Counted from the stretch's first letter, positions 27,989-37,430 are shown. The stretch: 64,000 nucleotides of DNA from Nonomuraea sediminis (GCF_018531495.1 NZ_JAHDTI010000002.1:868001-932000), one strand, 5' to 3'. Notes: generated from the sequence alone by a model not told the origin. Translations and numbers: made by a program.

Positions 27989-28624
27989 GTGAACTCCCCA
28001 CCTGACACACCTTCCGGCGCGGAGCGCCCGGCCGTCACGGACGCCGAGCTGCTGGCCGCGCACATCGACGGGGATCCACATGCGTTCAGCGAGATAGTCA
28101 AGAGGCACCGGGACCGCATGTGGGCGGTCGCCCTGCGGACCCTCGGCGACCCCGACGAGGCGGCAGATGCCGTACAGGATGCCTTCGTGTCCGCCTACAG
28201 GAAGGCGAACACCTTCCGTGGCGAGGCCGCGGTCACCACCTGGCTCCATCGCATCGTCGTCAACGCCTGCCTCGACCGGATGCGCAGGAAGTCCGTCCGG
28301 CCGGTGGCCGACGACGAGCTCATCGAAGCCGCCGAGCGCGACACCCCGATGCCCGACCAGACCGTCGAGCGCGAAGTCTCGATGGAGGTTTCGGCCGCGC
28401 TGAAAATGCTGCCCGCCGACCAGCGGGCGGCGCTCGTGCTGGTCGACATGATGGGCTATTCCGTCGAAGACGCAGCTCAGGTGCTTGAAGTACCCAGCGG
28501 CACCGTGAAGAGCCGGTGCGCGCGGGGTCGCGCGAAACTTGCCCCAATTCTTTCGCATCTGCGGAACCGATCTGACCTCACTCGCGTCTCATCCGCGAAG
28601 GGAGCAGAACTTCGTGACGGGTGA
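27989..28624 (+). CDS. sigM: RNA polymerase sigma factor SigM (ECF)
   Basis: ECF sigma factor, 211 residues. Region 2 includes HIDGDPHAFSEIVKRHRDRMW and DAVQDAFVSAYRKANTFRGEA. Region 4 reads LPADQRAALVLVDMMGYSVEDAAQVLEVPSGTVKSRCARGRAKL. The position between the MurJ block and trxB-trxA matches SigM of other actinobacteria, which controls envelope and oxidative stress genes. The start is GTG 27989. The next gene overlaps it by 11 bp. Confidence 0.9.
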   Translation: MNSPPDTPSGAERPAVTDAELLAAHIDGDPHAFSEIVKRHRDRMWAVALRTLGDPDEAADAVQDAFVSAYRKANTFRGEAAVTTWLHRIVVNACLDRMRRKSVRPVADDELIEAAERDTPMPDQTVEREVSMEVSAALKMLPADQRAALVLVDMMGYSVEDAAQVLEVPSGTVKSRCARGRAKLAPILSHLRNRSDLTRVSSAKGAELRDG

Positions 28625-29471
28625 TACGCACTACGATCTGGAGATCCTGGCCGAGCTGGCCGAGGGCCTCCTGGACGCCGGTACGGCCCGCCAGGTACGC
28701 GAGCATCTCGCGGTATGCGACCCCTGTGGGGAGCTCCTGGCAGACTTGGCGGCGGTTCGCGAGGTGCTCGCGGCGACTCCCACGCCGGCCATGCCGATGG
28801 GGGTGGCGCTGCGCATCGACAAGGCGCTGGCCGCCGAGGCAGGGGCCGCGGGCGGGGGTGTCGGCCTTGTGACAGCACCCGACTGGGACGATCTCATGCG
28901 CGACGCGCCATGGGAGAGCAAGCCAGTCGAGGAGCCGGTCAGGCTCGGCGTGGTCAACGACGACGGCACCATCAGGGTTGCGCAGCGGAGACGCCGGCGC
29001 TGGGCGATGCCCGCGGTGGCGGCGGCCGCGGCCGCGGTGGTGGTCGGCACGGCGGCGGTCTCGACCGGTCTGCTCGCCTCAGGAGGCGGGACCCCGAGCA
29101 CGGGCGGGCCACAGCTGGCCCAGTCCGCCTCGCCGCCCAAGGACCACACCAAGGCCAAGAGGTTCACGCTGACCGACAGCGGCCACAACTACAGCGACGG
29201 CGAGCTGCGCCAGCCGCTGGAGGGCTTCCTGGCTCCGGCGCCCATCGTCGGAGGCGGATCGGCCGACGTCGACAAGGTCACCAAGTGTGTCAACCGGATC
29301 AACGACCGGAGCAACCTCAAGGCCTTCGCCGTCGACCAGGGCCAGTACAACGGCCAGGACGCGCTCGTCGTCACCTCGTGGAAGGACAAGGCGGCCAAGC
29401 GGGTTCGCGTCGATGTCATCGACCCCTACAACTGCAAGCCGCTGCGTAAGGCGATCCTCGGACGCTGGTAA
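28614..29471 (+). CDS. Anti-sigma factor, membrane-anchored
   Basis: 285 residues from GTG 28614 (AAGGGAGC upstream). The N-terminus carries a zinc-type anti-sigma motif, HLAVCDPC (H-x3-C-x2-C). A membrane helix lies near residues 130-150 (AMPAVAAAAAAVVVGTAAVS), and the outside domain has two Cys (KCVNRIN, YNCKPL) that could form a disulfide. It overlaps sigM by 11 bp, so it is the cognate regulator by position. A perfect terminator follows. Confidence 0.85.
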   Translation: MTGDTHYDLEILAELAEGLLDAGTARQVREHLAVCDPCGELLADLAAVREVLAATPTPAMPMGVALRIDKALAAEAGAAGGGVGLVTAPDWDDLMRDAPWESKPVEEPVRLGVVNDDGTIRVAQRRRRRWAMPAVAAAAAAVVVGTAAVSTGLLASGGGTPSTGGPQLAQSASPPKDHTKAKRFTLTDSGHNYSDGELRQPLEGFLAPAPIVGGGSADVDKVTKCVNRINDRSNLKAFAVDQGQYNGQDALVVTSWKDKAAKRVRVDVIDPYNCKPLRKAILGRW

Positions 29472-29481
29472 ACCACACAAA

Positions 29482-29525
29482 GCCCACGCAAGAGCCCGCT
29501 TCGGCGGGCTCTTGCGCGTTGTGGG
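29482..29525 (+). terminator. Terminator after the sigM operon
   Basis: CGCAAGAGCCCGC and GCGGGCTCTTGCG pair perfectly over a TTCG tetraloop, with outer CCCAC/GTGGG pairing. The stem is very stable but the T-run is short. Confidence 0.85.
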
Positions 29526-29591
29526 TAGGGGGTGGGAATGCCAACGCCCTAGGATCTGTTGAGGCCAGCAGCAACAGCAGACGAGGAAGGC

Positions 29592-30533
29592 GTGAGAGCG
29601 TTGAGCGACGTTCGTAACGTGATCATCATCGGGTCGGGTCCGGCCGGATACACCGCGGCCGTCTACTCCGCACGCGCCGAACTCAAGCCGCTTGTCTTCG
29701 AGGGCTCCGTCACCGCGGGCGGCGCGCTCATGAACACCACCGACGTGGAGAACTTCCCCGGGTTCCCCGACGGCATCATGGGCCCCGACCTGATGGACAA
29801 CCTGCGCAAGCAGGCCGAGCGCTTCGGCGCCGAGCTGGTCGCCGACGACGTGGTCGAGGTGGACCTTGAGGCCAACCCCAAGGTGGTCAAGACCTACACC
29901 GACACCTACTACGCCAAGTCGGTCATCCTGGCCATGGGTTCCGGCTACCGCGAGCTCGGCCTGGAGAACGAGAAGCGCCTGTCCGGCCGCGGCGTGTCCT
30001 GGTGTGCCACCTGTGACGGCTTCTTCTTCCGCAACAAGGACATCGTGGTCATCGGCGGCGGCGACACCGCGATGGAGGAGGCCATCTTCCTGACCCGGTT
30101 CGGCCGGATGGTCACCGTCGTCCACCGCCGCGAGGAGCTGCGCGCCAGCAAGATCATGCAGGAGCGGGCGTTCGCCAACGACAAGATCCGCTTCATCTGG
30201 GACAGCGAGGTCGTCGACGTGCTCGGCGACTCCAAGGTCGAGGCCGTGAAGCTGCGCAACGTCAAGACCGGCGAGGAGAGCGAGCTGGCGACCGACGCGC
30301 TGTTCCTGGCCATCGGCCACGACCCGCGCACCGACCTGGTCAAGGGCCAGATCGACCTCGACGAGAACGGCTACATCAAGGTGGCCGCCCCCACGACCGA
30401 GACCAACATCGACGGCGTTTTCGCCGCCGGCGACGCGGTCGACCACATCTACCGTCAGGCCATCACCGCGGCCGGCACCGGCTGCTCCGCCTCGCTCGAC
30501 TCCGAGCGCTGGCTGGCCACCAACGAGAAGTAG
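29592..30533 (+). CDS. trxB: Thioredoxin-disulfide reductase
   Basis: FAD/NADPH enzyme reducing thioredoxin. [16 protein letters not shown] binds FAD, the active-site disulfide is CATC in [22 protein letters not shown] binds NADPH, and [11 protein letters not shown] closes the FAD site. 313 residues from GTG 29592 (GAGGAAGG upstream); a TTG at 29601 is possible. The next gene is trxA, 10 bp downstream. Confidence 0.96.
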   Translation: MRALSDVRNVIIIGSGPAGYTAAVYSARAELKPLVFEGSVTAGGALMNTTDVENFPGFPDGIMGPDLMDNLRKQAERFGAELVADDVVEVDLEANPKVVKTYTDTYYAKSVILAMGSGYRELGLENEKRLSGRGVSWCATCDGFFFRNKDIVVIGGGDTAMEEAIFLTRFGRMVTVVHRREELRASKIMQERAFANDKIRFIWDSEVVDVLGDSKVEAVKLRNVKTGEESELATDALFLAIGHDPRTDLVKGQIDLDENGYIKVAAPTTETNIDGVFAAGDAVDHIYRQAITAAGTGCSASLDSERWLATNEK

Positions 30534-30543
30534 GGAGCGCACC

Positions 30544-30858
30544 GTGAAGGCTGTTACCGACGCCACCTTCGAGGCAGAGGTCCTCAAGAGCGACAAGGCC
30601 GTCCTGGTCGACTTCTGGGCGGAGTGGTGCGGCCCGTGCCGTCAGGTTGCTCCCATCCTGGAGGAGATCGCCAAGGAGCACGGCGACAAGCTGGAGATCG
30701 TCAAGCTGAACATCGACGAGAACCCGCAGGTGCCGCGCGACTACGGGGTGCTGCAGATCCCGACGATGAACGTCTACAAGAACGGCGAGGTCGTCAAGCA
30801 GATCATCGGCGCCAAGCCGAAGGCTCTCCTCCTCCGCGACCTCGAGGGGATCATTTAG
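30544..30858 (+). CDS. trxA: Thioredoxin
   Basis: Small disulfide reductase with the canonical WCGPC active site ([14 protein letters not shown]), the cis-Pro loop [10 protein letters not shown] and normal length (104). GTG start. Forms an operon with trxB and probably belongs to the SigM/SigR oxidative response as in relatives (inference). Copy B of the composite repeat begins 27 bp after the stop. Confidence 0.97.
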   Translation: MKAVTDATFEAEVLKSDKAVLVDFWAEWCGPCRQVAPILEEIAKEHGDKLEIVKLNIDENPQVPRDYGVLQIPTMNVYKNGEVVKQIIGAKPKALLLRDLEGII

Positions 30859-30885
30859 CCGTTCTTGGGTACGGCGAGATTCTTG

Positions 30886-31273
30886 GGTACGGCGAGCCGC
30901 CGCCACCGGCCGCCCGCCGCACTTCGGCTGAGGACCCGCGAGCGGCGCTTCCGGCGAGTCGGCGACACTCTCCCGCCATCACGACATACGGGACCCACTT
31001 CCCCCGGGAAGCGGGTCCCGTTCGTTTTTGGCCAAACTTTCCCGATGCCCCGCGATGGGCCTCTCCCAGACGCCATGCCGGGCGCCGGGCGCCGGGTCGG
31101 CGAGACGGGGTACGGCGGAGATCGGCGCCCTGTACGGCGGCGAAGCGGGACCGTGGTGCCCGGAGAACGAAACGTCGTGACGGCGGGCAAGCGGCACCGA
31201 CTCGCCGGAAGCGCCGGAAGCGGGCCCTCAGCACACGACGGCGGGCGGCCGGTGGCGGAGGCCTCGCCGTACC
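30886..31273. repeat. Composite intergenic repeat, full copy B
   Basis: Left arm 30886-30961 and right arm 31198-31273 form an imperfect inverted repeat. Each differs at 2 of 76 positions from the matching arm of copy A. The hairpin sits 26 bp after the left arm, exactly as in copy A. The 45-bp unit that is doubled in copy A is single here. Just outside, TTCTTGGGTACGGCGAG occurs twice (30862-30878, 30880-30896). No gene is seen in 30859-31307. Confidence 0.85.
30988..31028 (+). terminator. Terminator hairpin inside repeat copy B
   Basis: 16-bp stem with one mismatch, starting ACGGGACCC and ending GGGTCCCGT, followed by TCGTTTTT. This is a good intrinsic terminator for trxB-trxA. The stem bases differ from copy A at paired positions, keeping the pairing. 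Confidence 0.75.
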
Positions 31274-31307
31274 AGAGCCCCCGCGGCCCAAAAGCCCCTG
31301 AAACGGC

Positions 31308-31925
31308 CTAGACGGGGCGGAGGGCGCGTTCTGGGGTCATGGAGCCGAGAAGGCGTTCCAGGGCGACCTCGACGTCCTCGCGCCACGACACGGCCGTCTT
31401 GAGCTCCAGCCGGAGGCGCGGGAAGCGCAGATGCGGGCGTACCGTCTTGAAGCCCACCGAAAGCAGGTAGTCGGCGGGCACCACGCAGCTCGGCTCCTCC
31501 CACTTCAGGTCACCGAACGCCTCGATGGCCTTGACGCCGCGGCGCGTGAGGTCCTTCGCGACGCCCTGGATGAGCATGCGCCCCAGCCCCCCACCGGAGA
31601 ATTCGGGCACGATGTGGGCGGTCATCAGCAGAACCGCGTCCGCGCTGACGGGCGAGGTCGGAAAGGCCACAGAACGCGGGCTATACAAAGGCGGGCTATA
31701 GAGGACAAAACCGGCGGGCACTCCGTCGACATACGCGATCTTGCCGCAACTACCCCACTCGAGTAGCGTGGCCGAGATCCACGCCTCTTTCTCCAGCGCA
31801 GGATCGCCTGACTCCACCGCGCGCTCGCCGCTGACCGGGTCGAGCTCCCAGAACACGCACCGCCGGCAGCGCCGCGGCAGATCGTCCAGATTATCCAGGG
31901 TGATGTTGACCAGCCGACGCGACAA
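31308..31925 (-). CDS. GNAT family N-acetyltransferase
   Basis: 205 residues from TTG 31925. The acetyl-CoA loop is clear (HIVPEFSGGGLGRMLIQGVAKDL) and the preceding strand reads VLLMTAHIV. A basic, Cys-containing start (RRCRRCVFWELDP) is distinctive; this subgroup occurs near trxA-parB in other actinobacteria as I recall. Substrate unknown. It faces repeat copy B with its 3' end. Confidence 0.8.
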   Translation of the reverse strand: MSRRLVNITLDNLDDLPRRCRRCVFWELDPVSGERAVESGDPALEKEAWISATLLEWGSCGKIAYVDGVPAGFVLYSPPLYSPRSVAFPTSPVSADAVLLMTAHIVPEFSGGGLGRMLIQGVAKDLTRRGVKAIEAFGDLKWEEPSCVVPADYLLSVGFKTVRPHLRFPRLRLELKTAVSWREDVEVALERLLGSMTPERALRPV

Positions 31926-32080
31926 CTAGGGCCCCAATCGTTTGCCCGGAAAAGCGCGCGAAAACCGCGTCTATAGCTGGCATCGTAGCCCAGTGACGAT
32001 GAGGGGAGCGGGTGCACGCCACTCGTGGCCCGTCACGTACTCTGGTTTCTCAGGTCAAATTGACACCTAGGAGGTGGACC

Positions 32081-33406
32081 GTGACAGAAGAGCAGGATCA
32101 CGGTCGGACACCCGCGACCCAAGGGTCGCGCATCGACGCCTACGTCGATCGGTACGCCGCACGAGCTACCGGGATGGTCGCCTCCGAGATCCGAGCTCTT
32201 TTCGCCGTCGCGTCGAGGCCCGAGGTGGTCTCGCTCGCCGGCGGCATGCCGTACGTCACGGCCCTCCCCCTCGACATGGTCGGCGAGCTGGTCTCCGACC
32301 TGGTCACCAGGCGTGGCCCCGTCGCGCTGCAGTACGGCTCCGGGCAGGGCGATCCGCACCTGCGCGAGCAGATCTGCGAGGTCATGCGGCTGGAGGGGAT
32401 CGAGGCCGGGGCGGACGACGTGGTCGTCACCGTGGGCTCACAACAGGCGCTCGACCTGATCACCCGGATCTTCATCGACCCGGGTGACGTGGTTCTGGCC
32501 GAAGGTCCCTCATACGTAGGGGCGCTGGGGACATTTGCCGCATATCAGGCTCGCGTGGTGCATATCGCCATGGACGATCAGGGCATCATCCCTGAGTCGC
32601 TCGCCCAGACCATCCACGCGCTGCAGGTCACGGGCACGCGGATCAAGTTCCTCTACACGATCCCGACCTACCACAACCCCGGCGGCGTCACGATGAACGT
32701 GGCGCGGCGGCAGCAGGTGCTCGACATCTGCCACCGTGCCGGGATCCTGATCGTCGAGGACAACCCGTACGGCCTGCTCGGCTTCGACGGCGAGCCGCTG
32801 CGCGCCCTGCGGGCCGACAATTCCGACGGAGTGGTGTACCTGGGGTCGTTCTCCAAGACGCTCGCCCCCGGCTTCCGCGTCGGGTGGGCCCTCGCACCGC
32901 ACGCCATCCGCGACAAGCTCGTGCTGGCGATGGAGTCGGCCGTGCTGTCGCACTCGTCGTTCACGCAGCTGGCCGTCGGGCAGTACCTGGCCACGCAGCC
33001 GTGGCGGGAGCAGATCAAGACGTTCAGGGAGCTCTACCGCGAGCGACGCGACGCGCTGCTCGACGCCCTGGAGGCATTGATGCCCCCCGGTGTCACGTGG
33101 ACCAAGCCGGCCGGCGGGTTCTTCGTGTGGGCCACGCTGCCGGAAGGCCTCGACTCCAAGGCCCTGCTGCCCCGCGCCGTCGCGGAACGCGTCGCCTTCG
33201 TGCCCGGCACCGGGTTCTTCTCCGACGGCAGCGGGTCCCGGCAGATGCGCCTGTCGTTCTGCTACCCGCAGCCGGACCGCATCCGCGAAGGCGTCCGCCG
33301 CCTCGCCGGGGTCATCGAGCAGGAACTCCGCCTCCGCGACACCTTCGGCACCGGCACCGCCCCCACCCACACAGGCGTAGACACCCCGGGCCCCGACCTC
33401 GCCTAA
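32081..33406 (+). CDS. PLP-dependent aminotransferase (class I/II)
   Basis: 441 residues from GTG 32081, which has GGAGGT 6 nt upstream. Fold-type I markers: YGSGQGDPHLREQI, GSQQALDLITRIFIDPGD, EDNPYGLLGFDGE and the cofactor Lys in GSFSKTLAPGFRVGW. Looks like the aromatic/2-aminoadipate aminotransferase group without a MocR domain. The C-terminal 20 residues are Thr/Pro-rich. A short palindrome GTCAA-A-TTGAC sits 15-25 bp before the start and could be an operator. Confidence 0.88.
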   Translation: MTEEQDHGRTPATQGSRIDAYVDRYAARATGMVASEIRALFAVASRPEVVSLAGGMPYVTALPLDMVGELVSDLVTRRGPVALQYGSGQGDPHLREQICEVMRLEGIEAGADDVVVTVGSQQALDLITRIFIDPGDVVLAEGPSYVGALGTFAAYQARVVHIAMDDQGIIPESLAQTIHALQVTGTRIKFLYTIPTYHNPGGVTMNVARRQQVLDICHRAGILIVEDNPYGLLGFDGEPLRALRADNSDGVVYLGSFSKTLAPGFRVGWALAPHAIRDKLVLAMESAVLSHSSFTQLAVGQYLATQPWREQIKTFRELYRERRDALLDALEALMPPGVTWTKPAGGFFVWATLPEGLDSKALLPRAVAERVAFVPGTGFFSDGSGSRQMRLSFCYPQPDRIREGVRRLAGVIEQELRLRDTFGTGTAPTHTGVDTPGPDLA

Positions 33407-34330
33407 CGCCCGATTGGGAGGGGTACAGCGGCGCCGTACCCCTCCCAATCCCGCCACCTCCCCACGCGCCCCTCTCGGCGCGCCCCCTTCCCGCACGTCC
33501 CTCCTTCGTGACGCGCCCCCCTTCCCGCCGCATCCCCTTCCCGCACGTCCCTCCTTCGTGACGCGCCCCCTTCCCACCGCATCTCTTCCCCCACCGCATC
33601 TCTTCCCCCACCACATCTCTTGCGGCCGCATCCCCCTTCCCGGCGCGCCCCCGCTCCTGCGCTCTCTCCTCGGCATGCCTCCCTTTAGCGCGCCCCAGGC
33701 CCGCGTTCCCTTCCCCAGCGCGGCCGCCCCTCGGACATGCCACAACCCCTTCCTGACGGGCCCCTACACACCCCCACCCCCTCCCGCCGCGCACCCCGTT
33801 CCCGCGCGTATCCCTTCCCGGCGCATCCCCTTCCTGGCGCACCCCGTTCCCGCGCACATCCCTTCCCAGCGCATCCCTTCCCCTGCGCGTCCCTCTCCCC
33901 GGCGTGCCTCGCCGCAGGCGTATCCCACGCACGCCTGCCCTTCGCCACCACCGCCATCCCACGCACTCCCGCGTATCCCATCCCAGGCACGCCCTCCCCT
34001 CCTCCTCGGCCACGCCGCACTTCCCTCCCCCGGCGCGTCCATCCGCCGTTCCTTTCGTCCGCCACCTCCATCCCATGCACTCCCGCGCCACTCCTCCCGA
34101 GGCGCATCCCACAACTGCCCGCGTCGTAGCACCCAGGCCGCACCTTCCTCCACGTGTGCCCGTCGGAGATCTCTCGTGGCCAAGCCCACACCCCCTACCG
34201 GCCACCGCACCAGGCCCCCATACCCTGCGCCATGGCGGCTCGGGGAGGGGTTGGGGGAATCGTGGGGTGTGGGAGAGGCCGGCCGTACATCATGGGGGTC
34301 TGACGCCGGTACCTTTGGACAGCGGGCGAT
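33407..34330. repeat. C/T-rich low-complexity spacer with short tandem repeats
   Basis: About 920 bp with almost only C, T and scattered G on the + strand. A 37-bp segment repeats exactly at 33484-33520 and 33534-33570. ACCGCATCTCTTCCCCC repeats about three times at 33576-33625. The rest is degenerate TTCCCGCGCATCCC units. Open frames here have random composition and no recognisable domain, so I see no gene. The minus strand is rich in GGG runs. Confidence 0.75.
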
Positions 34331-34346
34331 CAGCGGAGGAGATGTG

Positions 34347-35303
34347 ATGAGCGATCTGGGCCACGTGCTGGTGCTGGCCGGCGGACTCTCCTACGAGCGG
34401 GAGGTGTCGCTGCGCTCTGGTCGCCGGGTCAGCGAGGTGCTGCGGGCGGCAGGCATCGACGTCGAGGCCCGCGACACGGACGCGTCGCTCGTACCCTCGA
34501 TCCTGGCCGACCCGCCGGACGCCGTGTTCGTCACGCTGCACGGCGGAGCGGGCGAGGACGGCGCGATCAGATCGGTGCTCGAGCTCCTCAACGTGCCGTA
34601 CGTGGGCGCCGACCCTGACGCGTGCCGGGTGGCGTTCGACAAGCCGACGGCCAAGGCGGTCATCCGATCCGTCGGCCTGCTCACGCCGGAGTCAATCACG
34701 CTGCCCAAGGAGACCTTCCACGACCTGGGCGCGTCGGTGGTGCTGGCCAGGATCATCGACCAGCTCGGCCTGCCGCTCTTCGTCAAGCCCGCCCGCGGCG
34801 GTTCCGCGCTGGGCGCCTCGATCGTCCGCACCGCCGAGGAACTCCCTGCCGCGATGGTGGGCTGCTTCGCGTACGGCGACACGGCCCTCATCGAGCGCTA
34901 CATCGACGGCATCGAGGTCGCCGTTTCCGTGGTCGACCTGGGCGAGGGCCCGGTCGCACTCCCGGCCGTCGAGATCGTCCCCGACGAAGGCGTCTACGAC
35001 TACGCCGCCCGCTACACCGCCGGACACACGGAGTTCTTCGCCCCCGCCCGCCTTTCCGACGAGGCGGCAGCCGCCTGCGCCGAAGCTGCCGTAACGGCCC
35101 ACACGGCACTAGGCCTCCGCGACATCTCCCGCACGGACCTCATCGTCGACCCCGAGGGCCGCCCCCACTTCCTGGAAGTCAACGTCGCCCCCGGCATGAC
35201 AGAAACCTCCCTCCTCCCCATGGCCGTCGAAGCCGCCGGACGAGACCTGGGCGACCTCTGCCGCGCCCTCCTCCAATCCGCCGCCCACCGCTCGCGCCCC
35301 TAA
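34347..35303 (+). CDS. D-alanine--D-alanine ligase family ATP-grasp enzyme
   Basis: 318 residues from ATG 34347 (GGAGGAG upstream). Ddl-type features: HVLVLAGGLSYEREVSLRSG, FVTLHGGAGEDGAIRSVLE, VKPARGGSALGASIV (ATP loop) and EVNVAPGMTETSLLPMA (metal ligands). It probably joins two D-Ala or a related amino acid pair; specificity is uncertain because genomes often have a separate canonical ddl. Longer upstream frames run into the low-complexity spacer and are rejected. Confidence 0.85.
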   Translation: MSDLGHVLVLAGGLSYEREVSLRSGRRVSEVLRAAGIDVEARDTDASLVPSILADPPDAVFVTLHGGAGEDGAIRSVLELLNVPYVGADPDACRVAFDKPTAKAVIRSVGLLTPESITLPKETFHDLGASVVLARIIDQLGLPLFVKPARGGSALGASIVRTAEELPAAMVGCFAYGDTALIERYIDGIEVAVSVVDLGEGPVALPAVEIVPDEGVYDYAARYTAGHTEFFAPARLSDEAAAACAEAAVTAHTALGLRDISRTDLIVDPEGRPHFLEVNVAPGMTETSLLPMAVEAAGRDLGDLCRALLQSAAHRSRP

Positions 35304-35845
35304 CCCTCCCCCCAGAGGTACGGCTCCCGCCGCCTCCAGAGGTACGGGTCCCGCCCGCCCACCCACGCCCTCCCCAACGCCGCTCCACGCCACCTGAATC
35401 CGCGGAGCCCGCGCCGCTATTGCGCCCGATCCCCATGTGGTGAGACCGTCACCCAAACCCGCGCGCTTGCCTGACTCCCCACAAGCTCGCGCCACGAGGG
35501 CTTGCCTCAACGTCCGGATGCCTCCCACGCGATCCCCAATGCCCTCCAGCCTCGACCCCGGATGCCCCCGCTCCGCGCGGACAGCCCCGCGCTAACCCTG
35601 GACACCTCCTACGCCGCCCCTGGACGGCTCCCCCTGATCCCACATGGCCTCCGGCCCTGACCCCGGACACCCCTCGCTCCGCCCCGGACACCTCCTGCGC
35701 TGACCCTGGAGGCACTCCCGCCCTGATCTACATCCCTGCAATCGCCCGATCCCCTGAGGTAGCGTTCCCCGGGCGTAGCGTTCCTCGGGTGTAAGGGCCC
35801 TTCAGGCTCCTCCGGACCTAGCGCCCTTCTTGGCGTAGCGGCGGT
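35304..35845. repeat. C-rich low-complexity spacer
   Basis: 540 bp with degenerate units such as CCCTGGACACCTCC, CCCCGGACACC and CCAGAGGTACGG, plus a near-identical 16-bp pair GTAGCGTTCCCCGGGC / GTAGCGTTCCTCGGGT around 35760-35790. No gene supported. Confidence 0.65.
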
Positions 35846-35862
35846 GAAAGTAGCCTGGCTCT

Positions 35863-36909
35863 GTGCTGATCGATTCGACTTACCCCAAGAGCTTCGCCAG
35901 CGACAACCATGCCGGCGTCCACCCCACGATCCTTCAAGCCATGGCGACGGCGAACGAGGGCGACGCTCCCGCGTACGGCGGCGACCGATGGACGGCCGCG
36001 TTCCAGGAGCGGGTGAAGGACGTGTTCGGCCTGGGCGCAGAAAGCTTCCCGGTACTGAACGGGGCCGGCGCCAACATGGTCGGTCTGGCCCTGATCCTCG
36101 GCCGCTACGACGCGATCATCTGTGCCGACAGCGCGCACATCGCCACGCACGAAGCGGGCGCGGCCGAACGACTGCTCGGCGTGAAGCTCATCACCGTCCC
36201 CACCGACGATGGCAAGCTCCGCCCTGCCGACATCACGAGCCGCCTGGGTGGCATCGGCAACCCCCACGAATCGCAGCCGACCGTAGTCTCCATCTCCCAG
36301 GTGACCGAACTCGGCACCTGCTACTCCCCCGCCGAGATCGCCACCCTCGCCGAGACAGCACACGCATCCGGCCTACGACTCCACGTGGACGGCGCCCGAC
36401 TGGCCAACGCCGGCGCGTACCTCAACTGCGACCTGAAGGCCATCACCACGGAGGCAGGCGTAGACGTGTTCAGCTTCGGCGGCACCAAGAACGGCGCCCT
36501 GGCCGCCGAGGCGGTCGTCGTCCTCGACGCCTCCCTGGCACACGCCGTCCCGTTCCTGCGGCGCCAGTCCCTACAGCTCGCGTCCAAGATGCGCTTCATC
36601 TCCGCCCAACTTTCGGCACTCCTCGCAGACGACCTCTGGCGCAAGAACGCCACCCACGCCAATGCGATGGCCAAGCGCCTCGCCGACGGCCTCACCGACA
36701 TCCCCGGCGTCTCGATCGCCTACCCGGTCCAGTCGAACGCCGTCTTCGCCGCCATCCCCCACGACGCCAGCGCGACCCTCCTGGAGCGCTACCTGTTCCA
36801 CTACTGGGACGAGACAACGGACGTCGTCCGCTGGATGACCGCCTTCGACACCACGGAGCAACACGTCGACGACTTCCTGGAAGACATCCGCAAGGCGATC
36901 CCCGCGTAG
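35863..36909 (+). CDS. Threonine aldolase / beta-eliminating lyase family
   Basis: PLP enzyme cleaving L-threonine-type beta-hydroxy amino acids to glycine and an aldehyde. 348 residues. SDNHAGVHPTILQAM and APAYGGDRWTAAF open the fold, LHVDGARLANAG holds the cofactor Asp, and the Lys is in FSFGGTKNGA. GTG start lies 6 nt after TAGCCT, so the mRNA is probably leaderless. Confidence 0.9.
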   Translation: MLIDSTYPKSFASDNHAGVHPTILQAMATANEGDAPAYGGDRWTAAFQERVKDVFGLGAESFPVLNGAGANMVGLALILGRYDAIICADSAHIATHEAGAAERLLGVKLITVPTDDGKLRPADITSRLGGIGNPHESQPTVVSISQVTELGTCYSPAEIATLAETAHASGLRLHVDGARLANAGAYLNCDLKAITTEAGVDVFSFGGTKNGALAAEAVVVLDASLAHAVPFLRRQSLQLASKMRFISAQLSALLADDLWRKNATHANAMAKRLADGLTDIPGVSIAYPVQSNAVFAAIPHDASATLLERYLFHYWDETTDVVRWMTAFDTTEQHVDDFLEDIRKAIPA

Positions 36910-36940
36910 CCCACAAGAGCCCCGGTTCACCACGGCTCCG

Positions 36941-36954
36941 GTTTCACGTGAAAC
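36941..36954. promoter_or_regulatory. parS site 1
   Basis: GTTTCACGTGAAAC, the perfect palindromic ParB-binding core. First of four within 186 bp downstream of parB. Confidence 0.93.
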
Positions 36955-37022
36955 ATGCCACGGCCTGAATCATTCGTTGCCGCATCCGGCCCCTCTTGAT
37001 CCTCCGCCGGAATCCCCTGACG

Positions 37023-37036
37023 GTTTCACGTGAAAC
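37023..37036. promoter_or_regulatory. parS site 2
   Basis: GTTTCACGTGAAAC core, second of the cluster, 82 bp from site 1. Confidence 0.93.
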
Positions 37037-37065
37037 CACGCCAAGCCAGCGACCGCACGGGCTCT

Positions 37066-37079
37066 GTTTCACGTGAAAC
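37066..37079. promoter_or_regulatory. parS site 3
   Basis: GTTTCACGTGAAAC with a 5' T, matching 15 of the 16 positions of the consensus TGTTTCACGTGAAACA. Confidence 0.93.
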
Positions 37080-37112
37080 CGCAACTGCCCGAGAGCGCCC
37101 AATCCCAGCCAC

Positions 37113-37126
37113 GTTTCACGTGAAAC
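37113..37126. promoter_or_regulatory. parS site 4
   Basis: GTTTCACGTGAAAC followed by A, again 15 of 16 to consensus. Last site of the cluster, 304 bp before the parB stop. Confidence 0.93.
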
Positions 37127-37323
37127 ACCCTGCCGCCATGCCCCAAGCTCGGCCTCATGGGGATCAGCACCGGCCCGAGCTCTGCCCCTGCAGAGCCAGA
37201 CTCCTGAGGTTGGTAATGCCACGCACCGCAAGGCGTGTGGTGACCCGAGCCCCAGACGTCGGTGATGCCCCCCGAAACCAGCGGGCCCGTAGTGGCTCTC
37301 TGCTGCGCGGTCGGTAGCGGTGC

Positions 37324-37394
37324 GGCGTCGAGGCGCGTGTCGTAGTCGGGTAGGTCGAGGGGGGTTAGGCGTCGAAGCGCGTGTGGTGGTCGGC
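37324..37394. repeat. Two copies of a 27-bp repeat in the parS-parB gap
   Basis: GGCGTCGAGGCGCGTGTCG... at 37324-37350 and GGCGTCGAAGCGCGTGTGG... at 37368-37394. The gap 37127-37430 otherwise holds nothing I can name. Confidence 0.5.
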
Positions 37395-37430
37395 CGCGTC
37401 GAAAGGTTAGGCGTAGAGGGCGAGTGGTGG

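Noticed and set aside
33414..34346. Upstream extension of the Ddl-like frame through the low-complexity tract
   Set aside because: Encodes only Pro/Ser/Arg/His monotony; the ATG at 34347 has GGAGGAG and begins the conserved fold.
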